13,684 bases of DNA. Source: Holophagaceae bacterium. GTDB lineage: Bacteria > Acidobacteriota > Holophagae > Holophagales > Holophagaceae. The DNA lies in the NCBI GenBank assembly GCA_003158505.1, contig PMJK01000101.1:21761-35444 (forward strand), read 5' to 3'. Positions 1-6,895 of the stretch are shown here, one piece after another; position 1 is the stretch's first letter, and the number at the start of each line of letters is the position of its first letter. The position numbers were made by a program, and so were the translations under genes. Below the pieces are notes generated by a model. It was not told the DNA's origin and ran no database searches. It worked only from the letters and a program-made list of their open reading frames with translations.

Positions 1-1482
1 ATGAGCCACGAGATCCGTACGCCCATGAACGGCATCATCGGCATGACCAGCCTGCTGCTGGATACGCCGCTGGGTGGCGAACAGCGGCAGTACGCCGAGA
101 CCGTTCGATCCTGCGGCGAGGCCCTGCTCACCCTCATCAACGACATCCTCGATTTCTCCAAGATCGAGGCGGGCAAGCTGGAGTTCGAGACCCTGGATTT
201 CGATCTGCTGTCCGTGATCGAGGATGTGCAGGCGGTCCTCGGTGTGAAGGCCCAGACCAAGGGCGTGGACCTGGGGATCTTCCTGGATCCGGCCACACCC
301 CTCGCGGTGGCGGGTGATCCGACGCGCCTGCGCCAGATCCTGACCAACCTGATGGACAACGCGCTGAAGTTCACCCATGAGGGCTCCGTGGAAGTGCGGG
401 TCCGACCCGAGGAAGAAGAGGGCGGCCAGGTCCTGATCCGCATCGAGATCCGGGATACAGGCATCGGCATGAAGCCAGAGGTGGTGGATAGGCTGTTCAC
501 CTCGTTCTTCCAGGGCGACAACTCCACCACGCGCAAGTACGGCGGCACCGGGCTGGGCCTCACCATCTGCAAGCGGCTGTCCGAACTCATGGGGGGCGAC
601 ATCGGCGTGACCAGCGTGCCCGGCGAGGGCAGCACCTTCTGGTTCACCCTCCGCCTCGGCGTCCGTGGAGGCCAGGCGCCCGTTCATCCCCGATCCGCCC
701 AGGTCCTGATGGCGGGCCTGCCTCCGGCCGTGGGCCGCCTGGTCCGCGAGCAGTTCGAGGCCTGGGGCGTGCAGGCCCTGGTGGCGCCACCGGACGCAGA
801 TCCGGCGGCCTGGCTCCGGGAGGTCCGCAAGCCAGGCGCCTTGATCCTGACGGGTTCCGAGACGCTGGAAGGCGCTCTGGCCGAGGCAGGGGATGGTTCC
901 GTCGTGTTTGTCAGTCCACTCTACCGGCCGGAGCTTCGCGAGACCGCCGCGCGGCGGGGCGTCCAGACCTTCCTCACTCTGCCTGCCCGCCCGAGCCAGC
1001 TGCGGGGGCTCCTCGACCCCGTCGACCAGACCACAAGCAGCCCCGCTGCCGCGGTTCCACAACGGTCCATAGCGGGGCCCGTGAAGGTGCGGGTGCTGCT
1101 GGCCGAAGACAACGCCGTGAACCAGAAGGTGGCACTGATCATGCTGAAGGGGTTCGGGATCGAGGCAGATGTCGTGGCCACCGGCGTCGAAGCGCTGGAT
1201 GCCCTCATGGGGGTGTCCTACGACCTGGTCCTGATGGACTGCCAGATGCCCGAGATGGACGGGTTCGAGGCCACTCGCCGCATTCGTGAGCGAGAGCGGG
1301 GCAGCCGCCGGCTCCCCGTGGTGGCGATGACGGCCAACGCCATGGTCGGGGATCGGGAGAAATGTCTCAAGGCTGGCATGGACGACCACATCCCCAAGCC
1401 CGTCCGGGTGGAGGCCCTGCATCGGGCCCTCACACGATGGCTGCCCGCGGGTGGGCTGCCGCCCCTGGGCGGAGGGGCATGA
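1..1482 (+). CDS. Hybrid sensor histidine kinase, 3' part (N-terminus outside window)
   Basis: Membrane-signalling histidine kinase with phosphorelay output. The window opens exactly in the H-box (SHEIRTPMNG), so the phospho-accepting His is residue 3 of the visible part and the sensor half lies upstream; the ATG at base 1 is an internal Met, not the start. The HATPase_c domain follows: N-box Asn at about 120, DTGIGM at 152-157, and the glycine-rich GGTGLGL near 181. Residues ~232-340 form a receiver-like fold with no acceptor Asp (LTGSE near 283-287) and with LPARPSQL where active receivers have KPxRPSQL. A second, intact receiver covers ~361-478, with acidic E369/D370, acceptor D413 in MDCQMPEMDG, and K466. 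This HK-pseudoREC-REC layout resembles BarA-type kinases. The next gene begins one base after its TGA. Stimulus and partner are not visible. Confidence 0.95.
   Translation: MSHEIRTPMNGIIGMTSLLLDTPLGGEQRQYAETVRSCGEALLTLINDILDFSKIEAGKLEFETLDFDLLSVIEDVQAVLGVKAQTKGVDLGIFLDPATPLAVAGDPTRLRQILTNLMDNALKFTHEGSVEVRVRPEEEEGGQVLIRIEIRDTGIGMKPEVVDRLFTSFFQGDNSTTRKYGGTGLGLTICKRLSELMGGDIGVTSVPGEGSTFWFTLRLGVRGGQAPVHPRSAQVLMAGLPPAVGRLVREQFEAWGVQALVAPPDADPAAWLREVRKPGALILTGSETLEGALAEAGDGSVVFVSPLYRPELRETAARRGVQTFLTLPARPSQLRGLLDPVDQTTSSPAAAVPQRSIAGPVKVRVLLAEDNAVNQKVALIMLKGFGIEADVVATGVEALDALMGVSYDLVLMDCQMPEMDGFEATRRIRERERGSRRLPVVAMTANAMVGDREKCLKAGMDDHIPKPVRVEALHRALTRWLPAGGLPPLGGGA
1471..1477 (+). promoter_or_regulatory. 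Ribosome binding site fixing the start of the PilZ/receiver-like gene
   Basis: GGAGGGG lies six bases before the ATG at 1484, inside the last codons of the kinase gene. It selects the ATG at 1484 over the in-frame GTG at 1451 and implies translational coupling with the kinase. Confidence 0.7.
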
Positions 1483-1483
1483 G

Positions 1484-2668
1484 ATGACGAGGTCCGCCGC
1501 CCTCCTTGAAGATGCCACGGCCATTCGCGGGGTCCTGCAGCGGCTCTGTCTGGCCGGGGCCCGCCTGGAGGTGGCCTACAAATCCCAGCGGGCAGGCTAC
1601 CCGATCCTTACGGAGGATGGGGAGCGCCTGGCCTTCCGAATGTCCTTCGAGGACATCGGAGCCTGGGGCTTGAAACCCGGAGAGAACCTGGCGATCAAGC
1701 TCAAGGATCGGGGCCTGGAGTACGAATGCGTGGTGTCGCACGCGGGGCAGGAAGTCCTGGAGGGCGTGGAGACCTGTCTGGCCACCATCCCCCGCGTGCT
1801 CCGGCGATCGGATCTGCACCGCCTGGCGGACTTCATCCCAGATCGTGGCGCAGCCCAGATCCATACCGCCACCTTCACCAATACGCGCAACGCCATCATC
1901 GACGGCACGGTGCAGAGCTTTGGCGAAGAGGGGCTCGAGCTCGTCCTGAGGAATACCAAGCAGGACATCCGAGAGCTTCTGCGCATGGGTGAGGAATCGC
2001 TGCTGGATGTGCCGCTGGAGGGCGACCTGCGCCTCTGCGCGCCCACCACCGTGGCCTACTTTGGCGAGAACCTGGTGGGCCTGCGCTTTTCCAAACAGGT
2101 CGATGCCAAGGCGCTGGACCAGTACCGCACCTGGATCCAGGATCAGCAGGTCCTCCAGGCCCAGCAGGACAAGGAGGCGTTCTCCCCCCGCGGCTTCCAG
2201 GAGGCCACCGCGCGCATCAACCGGGCGGCGGCGCTGCCCACAGTGAAGGTGCTGGTGGATCGGGATCCCATGATCCTGCTGCTCACCGAGAAGGAGGACT
2301 TCGCCCGTCGCCTGGGGGAGGCGCTGAGCCGGAAATTCGGACTCGCCATGCTCGACCACATCAAGGGTCCCGTGAAGGCGCAGATCAAAGGAATCGACGC
2401 CGGGGATGAAGGATGGGGCCGGGCGCGCCTGGTCGTGGTCCACAACCAGCTCCGCCTGGCCAGTCCGCTCGAACTCTGCCGCCAGCTCATGGATCAGGAG
2501 GGCTGCCCAGTGCCCGTGATCCTCGTCGGAACCGAGGAGGATGAGGGGAAGAAACGCCACCACGCGCTCGCTGCGGGCGCCGTGGACTACGTGGCGGTGG
2601 AGCCCTTCCGGATCCTCGCCATCCTGCGGAAGCTGGACGAGACCCTGAGGCTGTTCGAAGGAAGCTGA
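1484..2668 (+). CDS. YcgR/PilZ-like protein with C-terminal receiver-like domain
   Basis: A 394-residue soluble protein, probably a signalling output partner of the kinase one base upstream. Residues ~10-105 resemble the YcgR-type front domain (beta-rich, ending before RRSDLHR at 107-113). Residues ~106-215 resemble PilZ, the c-di-GMP-binding fold, but the usual RxxxR and D/NxSxxG motifs are not intact: the second reads SFGEEG at 145-150. A linker leads to residues ~262-390, which look like a response-regulator receiver: hydrophobic strands LVVV and VPVILVGT, then AGAVDYVAVEPF. The acceptor Asp position reads HN (320-321) and the conserved Lys is Glu373, so phosphorylation is unlikely. Both domain names rest on pattern recognition and the PilZ call is the weaker. 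No signal peptide or membrane segment is seen. It is convergent with the glycosyltransferase, leaving six bases between the stops. Confidence 0.75.
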   Translation: MTRSAALLEDATAIRGVLQRLCLAGARLEVAYKSQRAGYPILTEDGERLAFRMSFEDIGAWGLKPGENLAIKLKDRGLEYECVVSHAGQEVLEGVETCLATIPRVLRRSDLHRLADFIPDRGAAQIHTATFTNTRNAIIDGTVQSFGEEGLELVLRNTKQDIRELLRMGEESLLDVPLEGDLRLCAPTTVAYFGENLVGLRFSKQVDAKALDQYRTWIQDQQVLQAQQDKEAFSPRGFQEATARINRAAALPTVKVLVDRDPMILLLTEKEDFARRLGEALSRKFGLAMLDHIKGPVKAQIKGIDAGDEGWGRARLVVVHNQLRLASPLELCRQLMDQEGCPVPVILVGTEEDEGKKRHHALAAGAVDYVAVEPFRILAILRKLDETLRLFEGS

Positions 2669-2674
2669 GGCACG

Positions 2675-3802
2675 CTACTTCAGGGCCACGTCCCGGCCGC
2701 GCCAATGGTTCACGCTGCGGAAGCGGTCGGACAGGGCCCAGGCCGTGCCCGCGGCGAACACCAAGGCGTTCAGCGGCCACAGAGACCCGAGCAGGTCCAT
2801 GGAGCGACCGGTCATGCGCTGCTGCACATCCCCCACGAGCGCGGGCACCAGGAGCCAGAGCAGGAGGGCCAGGATGGGATGACCCGCGAAGGGCAGCCAG
2901 ACGGGCGCCAGGCCGATCACCAGGGCTGCGGGAAGCAGGATGGGCAGCAGCCACCAGGCCGGCAGGGCCGCAGTGTTCTTCCGCATGGCCCGGACCAGTT
3001 CAAGCAGTCCGTGGTACATCCGCAGGTGCAGGTCCGGACCGCCCCGCGCCACGCGGTTGATGAAGCCCGCCGACTTCACCCGCCGGGCCAGCATCATGTC
3101 ATCGATGGCCTCCAGGGGCGTCGCCGCGTGTCCACCCACGGCGTCATAGGCCGTCCGGCGCACAAGAGTGAATCCACCCACGCCGCAAAAGGCCGGGTGC
3201 CGGGGATTCGGCACCTGATGCGGCGGGATCAGCACCAGAAAGGCAGAGGCCGCCACGGGAAGGATCAGGCGTTCCGCCGGACCCACCACATCCACGGCGG
3301 GGATCAGGGCCAGGATGTCCGTGGGCCGGGACAGGGCGAAGGCGACGGCCCGGCGGAGCAGATCCTTGGAAGCCTGCACGTCCCCGTCGGCGAACAGCAG
3401 CCAGTCGACGTCCCCTGCTTCCGGTTGCCGGGAGGCCAGGTCCATGGCGTGGTTCTTCCCCAGCCAGCCCGCCGGAAGGTCATCGTTGCGGAGCACCCGG
3501 AGCCGGTCCGGATGCGCCGCTTCCCGCTGGCGGAGGATCTCTGTGCTGCCATCCGTCGAGCCATCATCCACCACCAGGATGCGGAGGACTGGATAGTCCT
3601 GCGCCAGCCATGAATCCAGTGCCTGGGCCAGTTCCTCAACCTCGTCCCGCACGGGAATGCAGAGGCAGATCGAGGGCGGATTGGAGGGCAGCTCCGGATC
3701 TGATTCCAGGTGGGGCAGCCTCGCCCAGTGGCGGCGGAGCAACACCAGGCCCAGCGTGATGGTCGCGGCGGAAGCCCAGCTGAGGAGATCGAGGAGGCTC
3801 AT
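2675..3802 (-). CDS. Membrane-anchored family 2 glycosyltransferase (HpnB/CrtQ-like)
   Basis: A 375-residue inverting GT-A glycosyltransferase that would transfer a nucleotide-activated sugar, probably to a lipid, on the cytoplasmic face of the membrane. It has an N-terminal membrane segment (~6-23), the nucleotide-binding VVDDGSTDGS at 77-86, a PAGWLGKN motif at 110-117, a DGD metal-binding triad at 139-141, and the acceptor-side EAIDDMML with D234/D235. Three hydrophobic segments follow at ~285-305, 308-325 and 338-358, and the end reads VNHWRGR. The GWLGK motif and terminal W-R-G-R are shared with the hopanoid-associated HpnB and carotenoid CrtQ groups, but no hopanoid or carotenoid gene lies nearby, so the acceptor is unknown. 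The ATG at 3802 has no clear Shine-Dalgarno sequence. The gene is divergent from the antiporter. Confidence 0.88.
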   Translation of the reverse strand: MSLLDLLSWASAATITLGLVLLRRHWARLPHLESDPELPSNPPSICLCIPVRDEVEELAQALDSWLAQDYPVLRILVVDDGSTDGSTEILRQREAAHPDRLRVLRNDDLPAGWLGKNHAMDLASRQPEAGDVDWLLFADGDVQASKDLLRRAVAFALSRPTDILALIPAVDVVGPAERLILPVAASAFLVLIPPHQVPNPRHPAFCGVGGFTLVRRTAYDAVGGHAATPLEAIDDMMLARRVKSAGFINRVARGGPDLHLRMYHGLLELVRAMRKNTAALPAWWLLPILLPAALVIGLAPVWLPFAGHPILALLLWLLVPALVGDVQQRMTGRSMDLLGSLWPLNALVFAAGTAWALSDRFRSVNHWRGRDVALK

Positions 3803-3901
3803 TCGTTCAAAGTTCTTTCAAAGTCGGAGGCTGTCCGGGTGCACGACTCCGACGGTAGCAGGTGCTTTAATGAAGGCGTTCCCCGCCGGATTCGAACTCC
3901 C
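3803..3901. promoter_or_regulatory. Divergent intergenic region between glycosyltransferase and antiporter
   Basis: This 99-base gap must hold the promoters for both divergent genes. Visible structure: a direct repeat TTCAAAG at 3806-3812 and 3817-3823 (11-base period), and an inverted repeat GTCGGAG/CTCCGAC at 3823-3829 and 3847-3853 around a 17-base spacer. I could not place convincing -35/-10 boxes on either strand. Confidence 0.45.
3823..3853. repeat. Perfect 7-bp inverted repeat (hairpin or operator candidate)
   Basis: GTCGGAG at 3823-3829 is matched exactly by CTCCGAC at 3847-3853 with 17 bases between. Arm centres are about 24 bases apart, roughly two helical turns, which would suit a dimeric regulator; as RNA it would form a hairpin in the antiporter leader. 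A 7-bp match can arise by chance in GC-rich DNA. Confidence 0.35.
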
Positions 3902-5140
3902 ATGCCTTTCGCCTTCCTGATGCACGACCCGCTGGCCGGCACCCTGATGCTGCTGGCGCTGCTCTGGCTGTCGGCGAAGGTGGGAGGCGAACTGGCCATG
4001 CGCCTGAAGCTGCCATCGGTGACAGGCGAGCTGGCGGTGGGCCTGGCGCTCGCAACCTTGCACCGAGCCTGGTCGGCTTTCCCTGATGTGGCGGCATCAC
4101 CTGCCACGGAGTTGCTGGGGGGCCTCGGTGTGGTGGTGCTCATGTTCGCCGTAGGCCTGGAATCCACGGTGCCGCAGATGCTGAAGGTGGGCCTCGCCTC
4201 GTTGCGCGTGGCCGTCATCGGCGTGGTGCTGCCCATGGCCGCAGGTCTCGCGGGGGCTTGGCTCCTGCTGCCCCAAGGATCGCCCTTCATGCTGGATCTC
4301 TTCATTGCCGCCTGCCTCTGCGCCACCAGCATCGGGATCTCGGCGCAGGTGCTGCGGGAGAAGGGGGCCTCCGACTCCTTGGAGGGACGCATCATCGTCG
4401 GTGCCGCCGTGGTGGACGACGTGCTGGGCCTGCTGGTGCTGGTGGCCGTGTCTGGAATGGTGGCGGCTGCCTCCGGGGCCGTGGCGGGACCCGGTCTGAT
4501 GAACACCCTGGCTCTGGCCCTCGGCTTCCTGGTGGTGGCGTTCACCCTGGGTCGCTTGGTCACACCATATCTTTTCAGCCTTGCCAGCCGCCTCCGCGGT
4601 GAAGAAGTGCTGCTGCCCCTAGGGCTGGGATTTGCCTTCCTGCTGGCCTGGCTGGGCAACCTCGCTGGGCTCGCCTCCATCGTGGGTGCCTATGCGGCAG
4701 GGCTCATTCTCGAACCCGCGCACATCGAGGATCTGGAACGCCGCGAGCGCCGCACCCTGGAGGAGCTGGTGCATCCATTGGTGACGGTACTATCGCCTCT
4801 GTTCTTTGTGCTCATGGGCGCCAAAGTCGACCCTGCGGCCCTCTTCAAGCCGGCCACGCTGGGGTTCGCGGCGCTGCTCGCGGTGTTGGGCGTGGCGGGG
4901 AAATACCTTGCCGGTTTCGGTGGCGGCAAGGGCACCCGCGCCGCGGTGGTGGGCTGGGGCATGGTGCCCCGGGGCGAGGTGGGCCTCATCTTCGTGGCGG
5001 CGGGCGCCCAGTTGCGCCTGAACGGCGCACCCCTGCTGAGTGCCGAAGTGCAGGCCGGTGTCATCGGCACCCTGCTGATCACCACCGTGGCCGGCCCCGT
5101 GGGGCTGGGGTGGGTGCTGCGGGGGCGGAGGCGATCCTGA
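3902..5140 (+). CDS. Cation:proton antiporter, CPA2 family
   Basis: An inner-membrane Na+(or K+)/H+ exchanger of 412 residues with about 12-13 hydrophobic segments and no cytosolic RCK/TrkA tail. VVDDVLGLL places the paired aspartates at D172/D173, the DD signature of electrogenic CPA2 exchangers such as NapA. A lysine in a later helix (AGKYLAG, K334) fits the NapA residue that salt-bridges the second Asp. MVPRGEVGLIF near the end is a strongly conserved family motif. The open frame runs upstream to 3710, but those codons only mirror the start of the opposite glycosyltransferase gene, so I start at the ATG at 3902; the ATG at 3920 (MHDPLAG) is equally possible, and neither has a good ribosome site. 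The ion selected cannot be told from sequence; the role is probably pH or salt homeostasis. Confidence 0.9.
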   Translation: MPFAFLMHDPLAGTLMLLALLWLSAKVGGELAMRLKLPSVTGELAVGLALATLHRAWSAFPDVAASPATELLGGLGVVVLMFAVGLESTVPQMLKVGLASLRVAVIGVVLPMAAGLAGAWLLLPQGSPFMLDLFIAACLCATSIGISAQVLREKGASDSLEGRIIVGAAVVDDVLGLLVLVAVSGMVAAASGAVAGPGLMNTLALALGFLVVAFTLGRLVTPYLFSLASRLRGEEVLLPLGLGFAFLLAWLGNLAGLASIVGAYAAGLILEPAHIEDLERRERRTLEELVHPLVTVLSPLFFVLMGAKVDPAALFKPATLGFAALLAVLGVAGKYLAGFGGGKGTRAAVVGWGMVPRGEVGLIFVAAGAQLRLNGAPLLSAEVQAGVIGTLLITTVAGPVGLGWVLRGRRRS

Positions 5141-5238
5141 CGAAAAGACATCGCCATAGAGCATGCAGAGGAAAGGCAAAAGCCATTTCATCGGTGGTTT
5201 CCCTTATCTTTGGCTCTCAGCGTTGCCAACACAACGGT
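5141..5238. other. Intergenic stretch after antiporter; no gene seen
   Basis: This stretch is less GC-rich than its flanks. It contains an imperfect hairpin: GAAAGGC at 5171-5177 pairs with GCC and TTTC at 5182-5189 around an AAAA loop with one bulged A. No T-run follows on the plus strand, so it is a poor intrinsic terminator. The frame of the methyltransferase-like fragment stays open through here, but those codons do not look like the family, so the homology break is near 5235. Confidence 0.4.
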
Positions 5239-5442
5239 ATGGGAGCGGCCTCGGCGGGCTTCTACAAGGGCGGCAATGGCAAGGACTATCCGCGCCTGCA
5301 GATTCTCACCGTGGTCGAGCTGCGGGAAGGCCGCAAGCGCCCCGAGTTCCCGGACCTGTCCATGGGCTCGTACACCTTCAAGAAAGCCAAGCGCGAGCGC
5401 CTCGACATGGCCGCCGAAACCCCCAACCTGTTCGAGGATTGA
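5239..5442 (+). pseudogene. 3' remnant of a site-specific DNA (adenine) methyltransferase gene
   Basis: The 67 residues from the ATG at 5239 match my memory of the extreme C-terminus of Mod-like adenine methyltransferases: an AGFYK opening, then YPRLQILTVVEL, a GRKRPEFP turn, TFKKAKRER and a NLFED end. The catalytic parts of such enzymes (the DPPY-type motif and the SAM-binding FxGxG) are absent from the window; upstream is the intact antiporter gene. The piece is therefore most likely the last part of a gene whose 5' portion was lost by deletion or rearrangement. It might still be expressed as a small protein, but no ribosome site is visible. No restriction endonuclease gene is nearby. The family assignment is from motif memory, not a search. 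Confidence 0.5.
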
Positions 5443-5523
5443 TCCTCTCCTCCGGGCCAGCATCGATTACATGGCCAACACCCGGCGGAAGGTGGACGGG
5501 GTTCCCAATGTCGATCCCAGCTC
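5443..5523. other. Gap between methyltransferase remnant and dsbD-alpha gene
   Basis: No gene seen. A short palindrome GAGGAT-TG-ATCCTC spans the remnant's stop codon (5434-5447); it lacks a T-tract on either strand. No intrinsic terminator for the minus-strand redox cluster, which ends at 5524, could be recognised. Confidence 0.35.
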
Positions 5524-5931
5524 TCAGCGCGCTTCGGCCGGGATCTCGGCCACGGGCACGGCCAGCGTCCGTCTGACCGGCAGGAAACACATGCCATCGG
5601 GCCCCTCGGTACAGGGCTGGTAGGTGATGACCAGTCGCACCGGATCTTCCAGGTCCCTGCCCTTCAGGCCCACGCTCACGATGCCCCGCCAAATGGGATC
5701 GCCTGCTTCATCCTGGCCCTGGGGGGGCGGCAGGGCGCCGAGCCGGAGGGTGCCTTTGGATGCCAGCGCGATCCGGAAGGCCCGGGCCTTGAGGTGCGTG
5801 CCGGGAGGGACCGTCAACGAGAGCACTCCGGCCTTCACCGAGAGGGCCATATCTTTCATGGGATCGAAGCCGGGACCGGCCTGGAGCACCAGGGGCGCCA
5901 TCGCCATCAAAATGAAACGCAGGCTCGGCAT
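5524..5931 (-). CDS. Free-standing DsbD alpha-like periplasmic thiol-exchange domain protein
   Basis: A 135-residue exported protein resembling the periplasmic N-terminal (alpha) domain of DsbD, which passes electrons to periplasmic acceptors by disulfide exchange. A short hydrophobic signal-like start (MPSLRFILMAMAPLVLQA) leads to a beta-rich body. The key match is ITYQPC followed by MCFLP, giving C107 and C115, the positions of the redox cysteine pair of DsbD alpha (YQxC...C.P). The membrane and C-terminal thioredoxin domains of full DsbD are missing. The ATG at 5931 is separated by one base from the TGA of apbE and has an ideal AGGAGG. As last gene of the cluster it probably links the TlpA-like protein to another electron donor or acceptor. 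The longer open frame upstream is a shadow of apbE. Confidence 0.8.
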   Translation of the reverse strand: MPSLRFILMAMAPLVLQAGPGFDPMKDMALSVKAGVLSLTVPPGTHLKARAFRIALASKGTLRLGALPPPQGQDEAGDPIWRGIVSVGLKGRDLEDPVRLVITYQPCTEGPDGMCFLPVRRTLAVPVAEIPAEAR

Positions 5932-5932
5932 G

Positions 5933-6895
5933 TCAGCGGCCTCCTGGCAGATCGGAAATCCGTGCCAAACCCGAGGTGGCCAGCAGGTCACCCGCTTCCG
6001 TGATGAGCGCGCCTTCCACGGACCTCGCGGATTCCAGCAGCTGGAGCCCCCGTTCCGACCCCAGCAGGAACGCGGCGGTCGCGAGCCGGCCGGCTTCGAA
6101 AGCTGTTGGCGCCACCACCGTCGCCGAGGCGATGCCCCGGGCCGGGTACCCGGTGGTGGCATCCAGGATGTGGTGATAGCGGATCCCATCGATTTCGAAG
6201 CAGCGCTCGTAGTCACCCGAGGTGGCGATGCCGCAGTCTTCCTTGGCCCGGATCCTGAAGCGGAAACGAGTGCGATCGCGGGGGTCCTGCACGCCGATCA
6301 CCCAGGGTTTCCGGTCTCCGCGCCTCCCCACGGTGCGAACATCGCCGAGCAGGTTGACGAGGGCTGATTCGACACCTCGCATCTTGAGCAGCTCTGCAAC
6401 CCGGTCGGCGGCGTATTCCTTGCCCACGCCGCCCAGGTCCAGTTCCATGGCTTCACGGGCCAGGCGGACCGTGCCATGCCGCAGCAGAACCGCACCGGCA
6501 TCCACGCGAGGGAGGAGATCCCGGATCGATTCCTCTGAGGGCACCTCGGCCTTCCGGAAATCCCAAGCCTGCCTCAGGATGCCCACGGTGGGATCGAAGC
6601 GGCCCTCCGTGAGGCTGGCGAGATCCAGGGCGGCCTGAATCAGGAATTCCGTCTCGTCGTCGATGGCCACCGGTGAACCGCCAGCCGCATCGTTGATCTC
6701 GGAGACCACGCTGGTGGGCCGGTAGCGGGAGAACTTGGTCTCGATGCGTCGCGCCTCGGCCACGGCCTCGCGGGCCAGGGTCACCGCCGCCTCCCTGTCC
6801 CGGTCATCCACGAACTTGATCTCGGCTTGGCCGCCCATGAGGGCAATTCGGGTGGTGTAGAGGGTCCGTCCCTCGACGGAGGTCAGTACCGCCAT
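5933..6895 (-). CDS. apbE: FAD:protein FMN transferase (ApbE family)
   Basis: A 320-residue enzyme of the family that cleaves FAD and attaches FMN covalently to Ser/Thr of target proteins. Recognisable motifs: RFDPTVG (99-105), ELDLGGVGKEYAADR (151-165, flavin binding), ATSGDYER (224-231) and YHHILDATTGYPA (240-252). Near the end the usual A-D-x-L-A-T metal-binding segment reads EAGRLATA (267-274), so the Asp ligand appears to be Gly269 while the Thr (T273) is kept. The start at 6895 is chosen because homology begins at once (TRIALMGGQAEI) and because it overlaps the upstream stop by 13 bases. No signal peptide or lipobox is present, unlike many ApbE proteins. Context suggests the DUF3570 barrel encoded just upstream as a target. 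Confidence 0.93.
   Translation of the reverse strand: MAVLTSVEGRTLYTTRIALMGGQAEIKFVDDRDREAAVTLAREAVAEARRIETKFSRYRPTSVVSEINDAAGGSPVAIDDETEFLIQAALDLASLTEGRFDPTVGILRQAWDFRKAEVPSEESIRDLLPRVDAGAVLLRHGTVRLAREAMELDLGGVGKEYAADRVAELLKMRGVESALVNLLGDVRTVGRRGDRKPWVIGVQDPRDRTRFRFRIRAKEDCGIATSGDYERCFEIDGIRYHHILDATTGYPARGIASATVVAPTAFEAGRLATAAFLLGSERGLQLLESARSVEGALITEAGDLLATSGLARISDLPGGR
5940..5945 (-). promoter_or_regulatory. Strong ribosome binding site for the DsbD-alpha gene
   Basis: AGGAGG on the minus strand lies eight bases before the ATG at 5931, inside the last codons of apbE. It decides the start of the DsbD-alpha gene against the much longer open frame reaching 6216. Confidence 0.8.

Noticed and set aside
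2705..3613. 302-codon open frame on the plus strand opposite the glycosyltransferase
   Set aside because: His/Gln/Gly/Arg-rich with no recognisable domain; it mirrors a real glycosyltransferase with all expected motifs.
3881..3905. tRNA T-loop-like sequence GGATTCGAACTCC in front of the antiporter
   Set aside because: Only three base pairs of a T-stem form, there is no acceptor stem, anticodon arm or D-loop on either strand, so no tRNA is present; a worn tRNA end cannot be shown.
3799..4680. 293-codon open frame on the minus strand across the antiporter gene
   Set aside because: Ser/Arg/Pro/Thr-rich low-complexity translation typical of an antisense shadow in GC-rich DNA; the plus-strand antiporter has clear family motifs.
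5624..6367. 247-codon plus-strand frame across the DsbD-alpha and apbE genes
   Set aside because: No domain pattern and antisense to two genes with conserved catalytic motifs and a perfect ribosome site between them.
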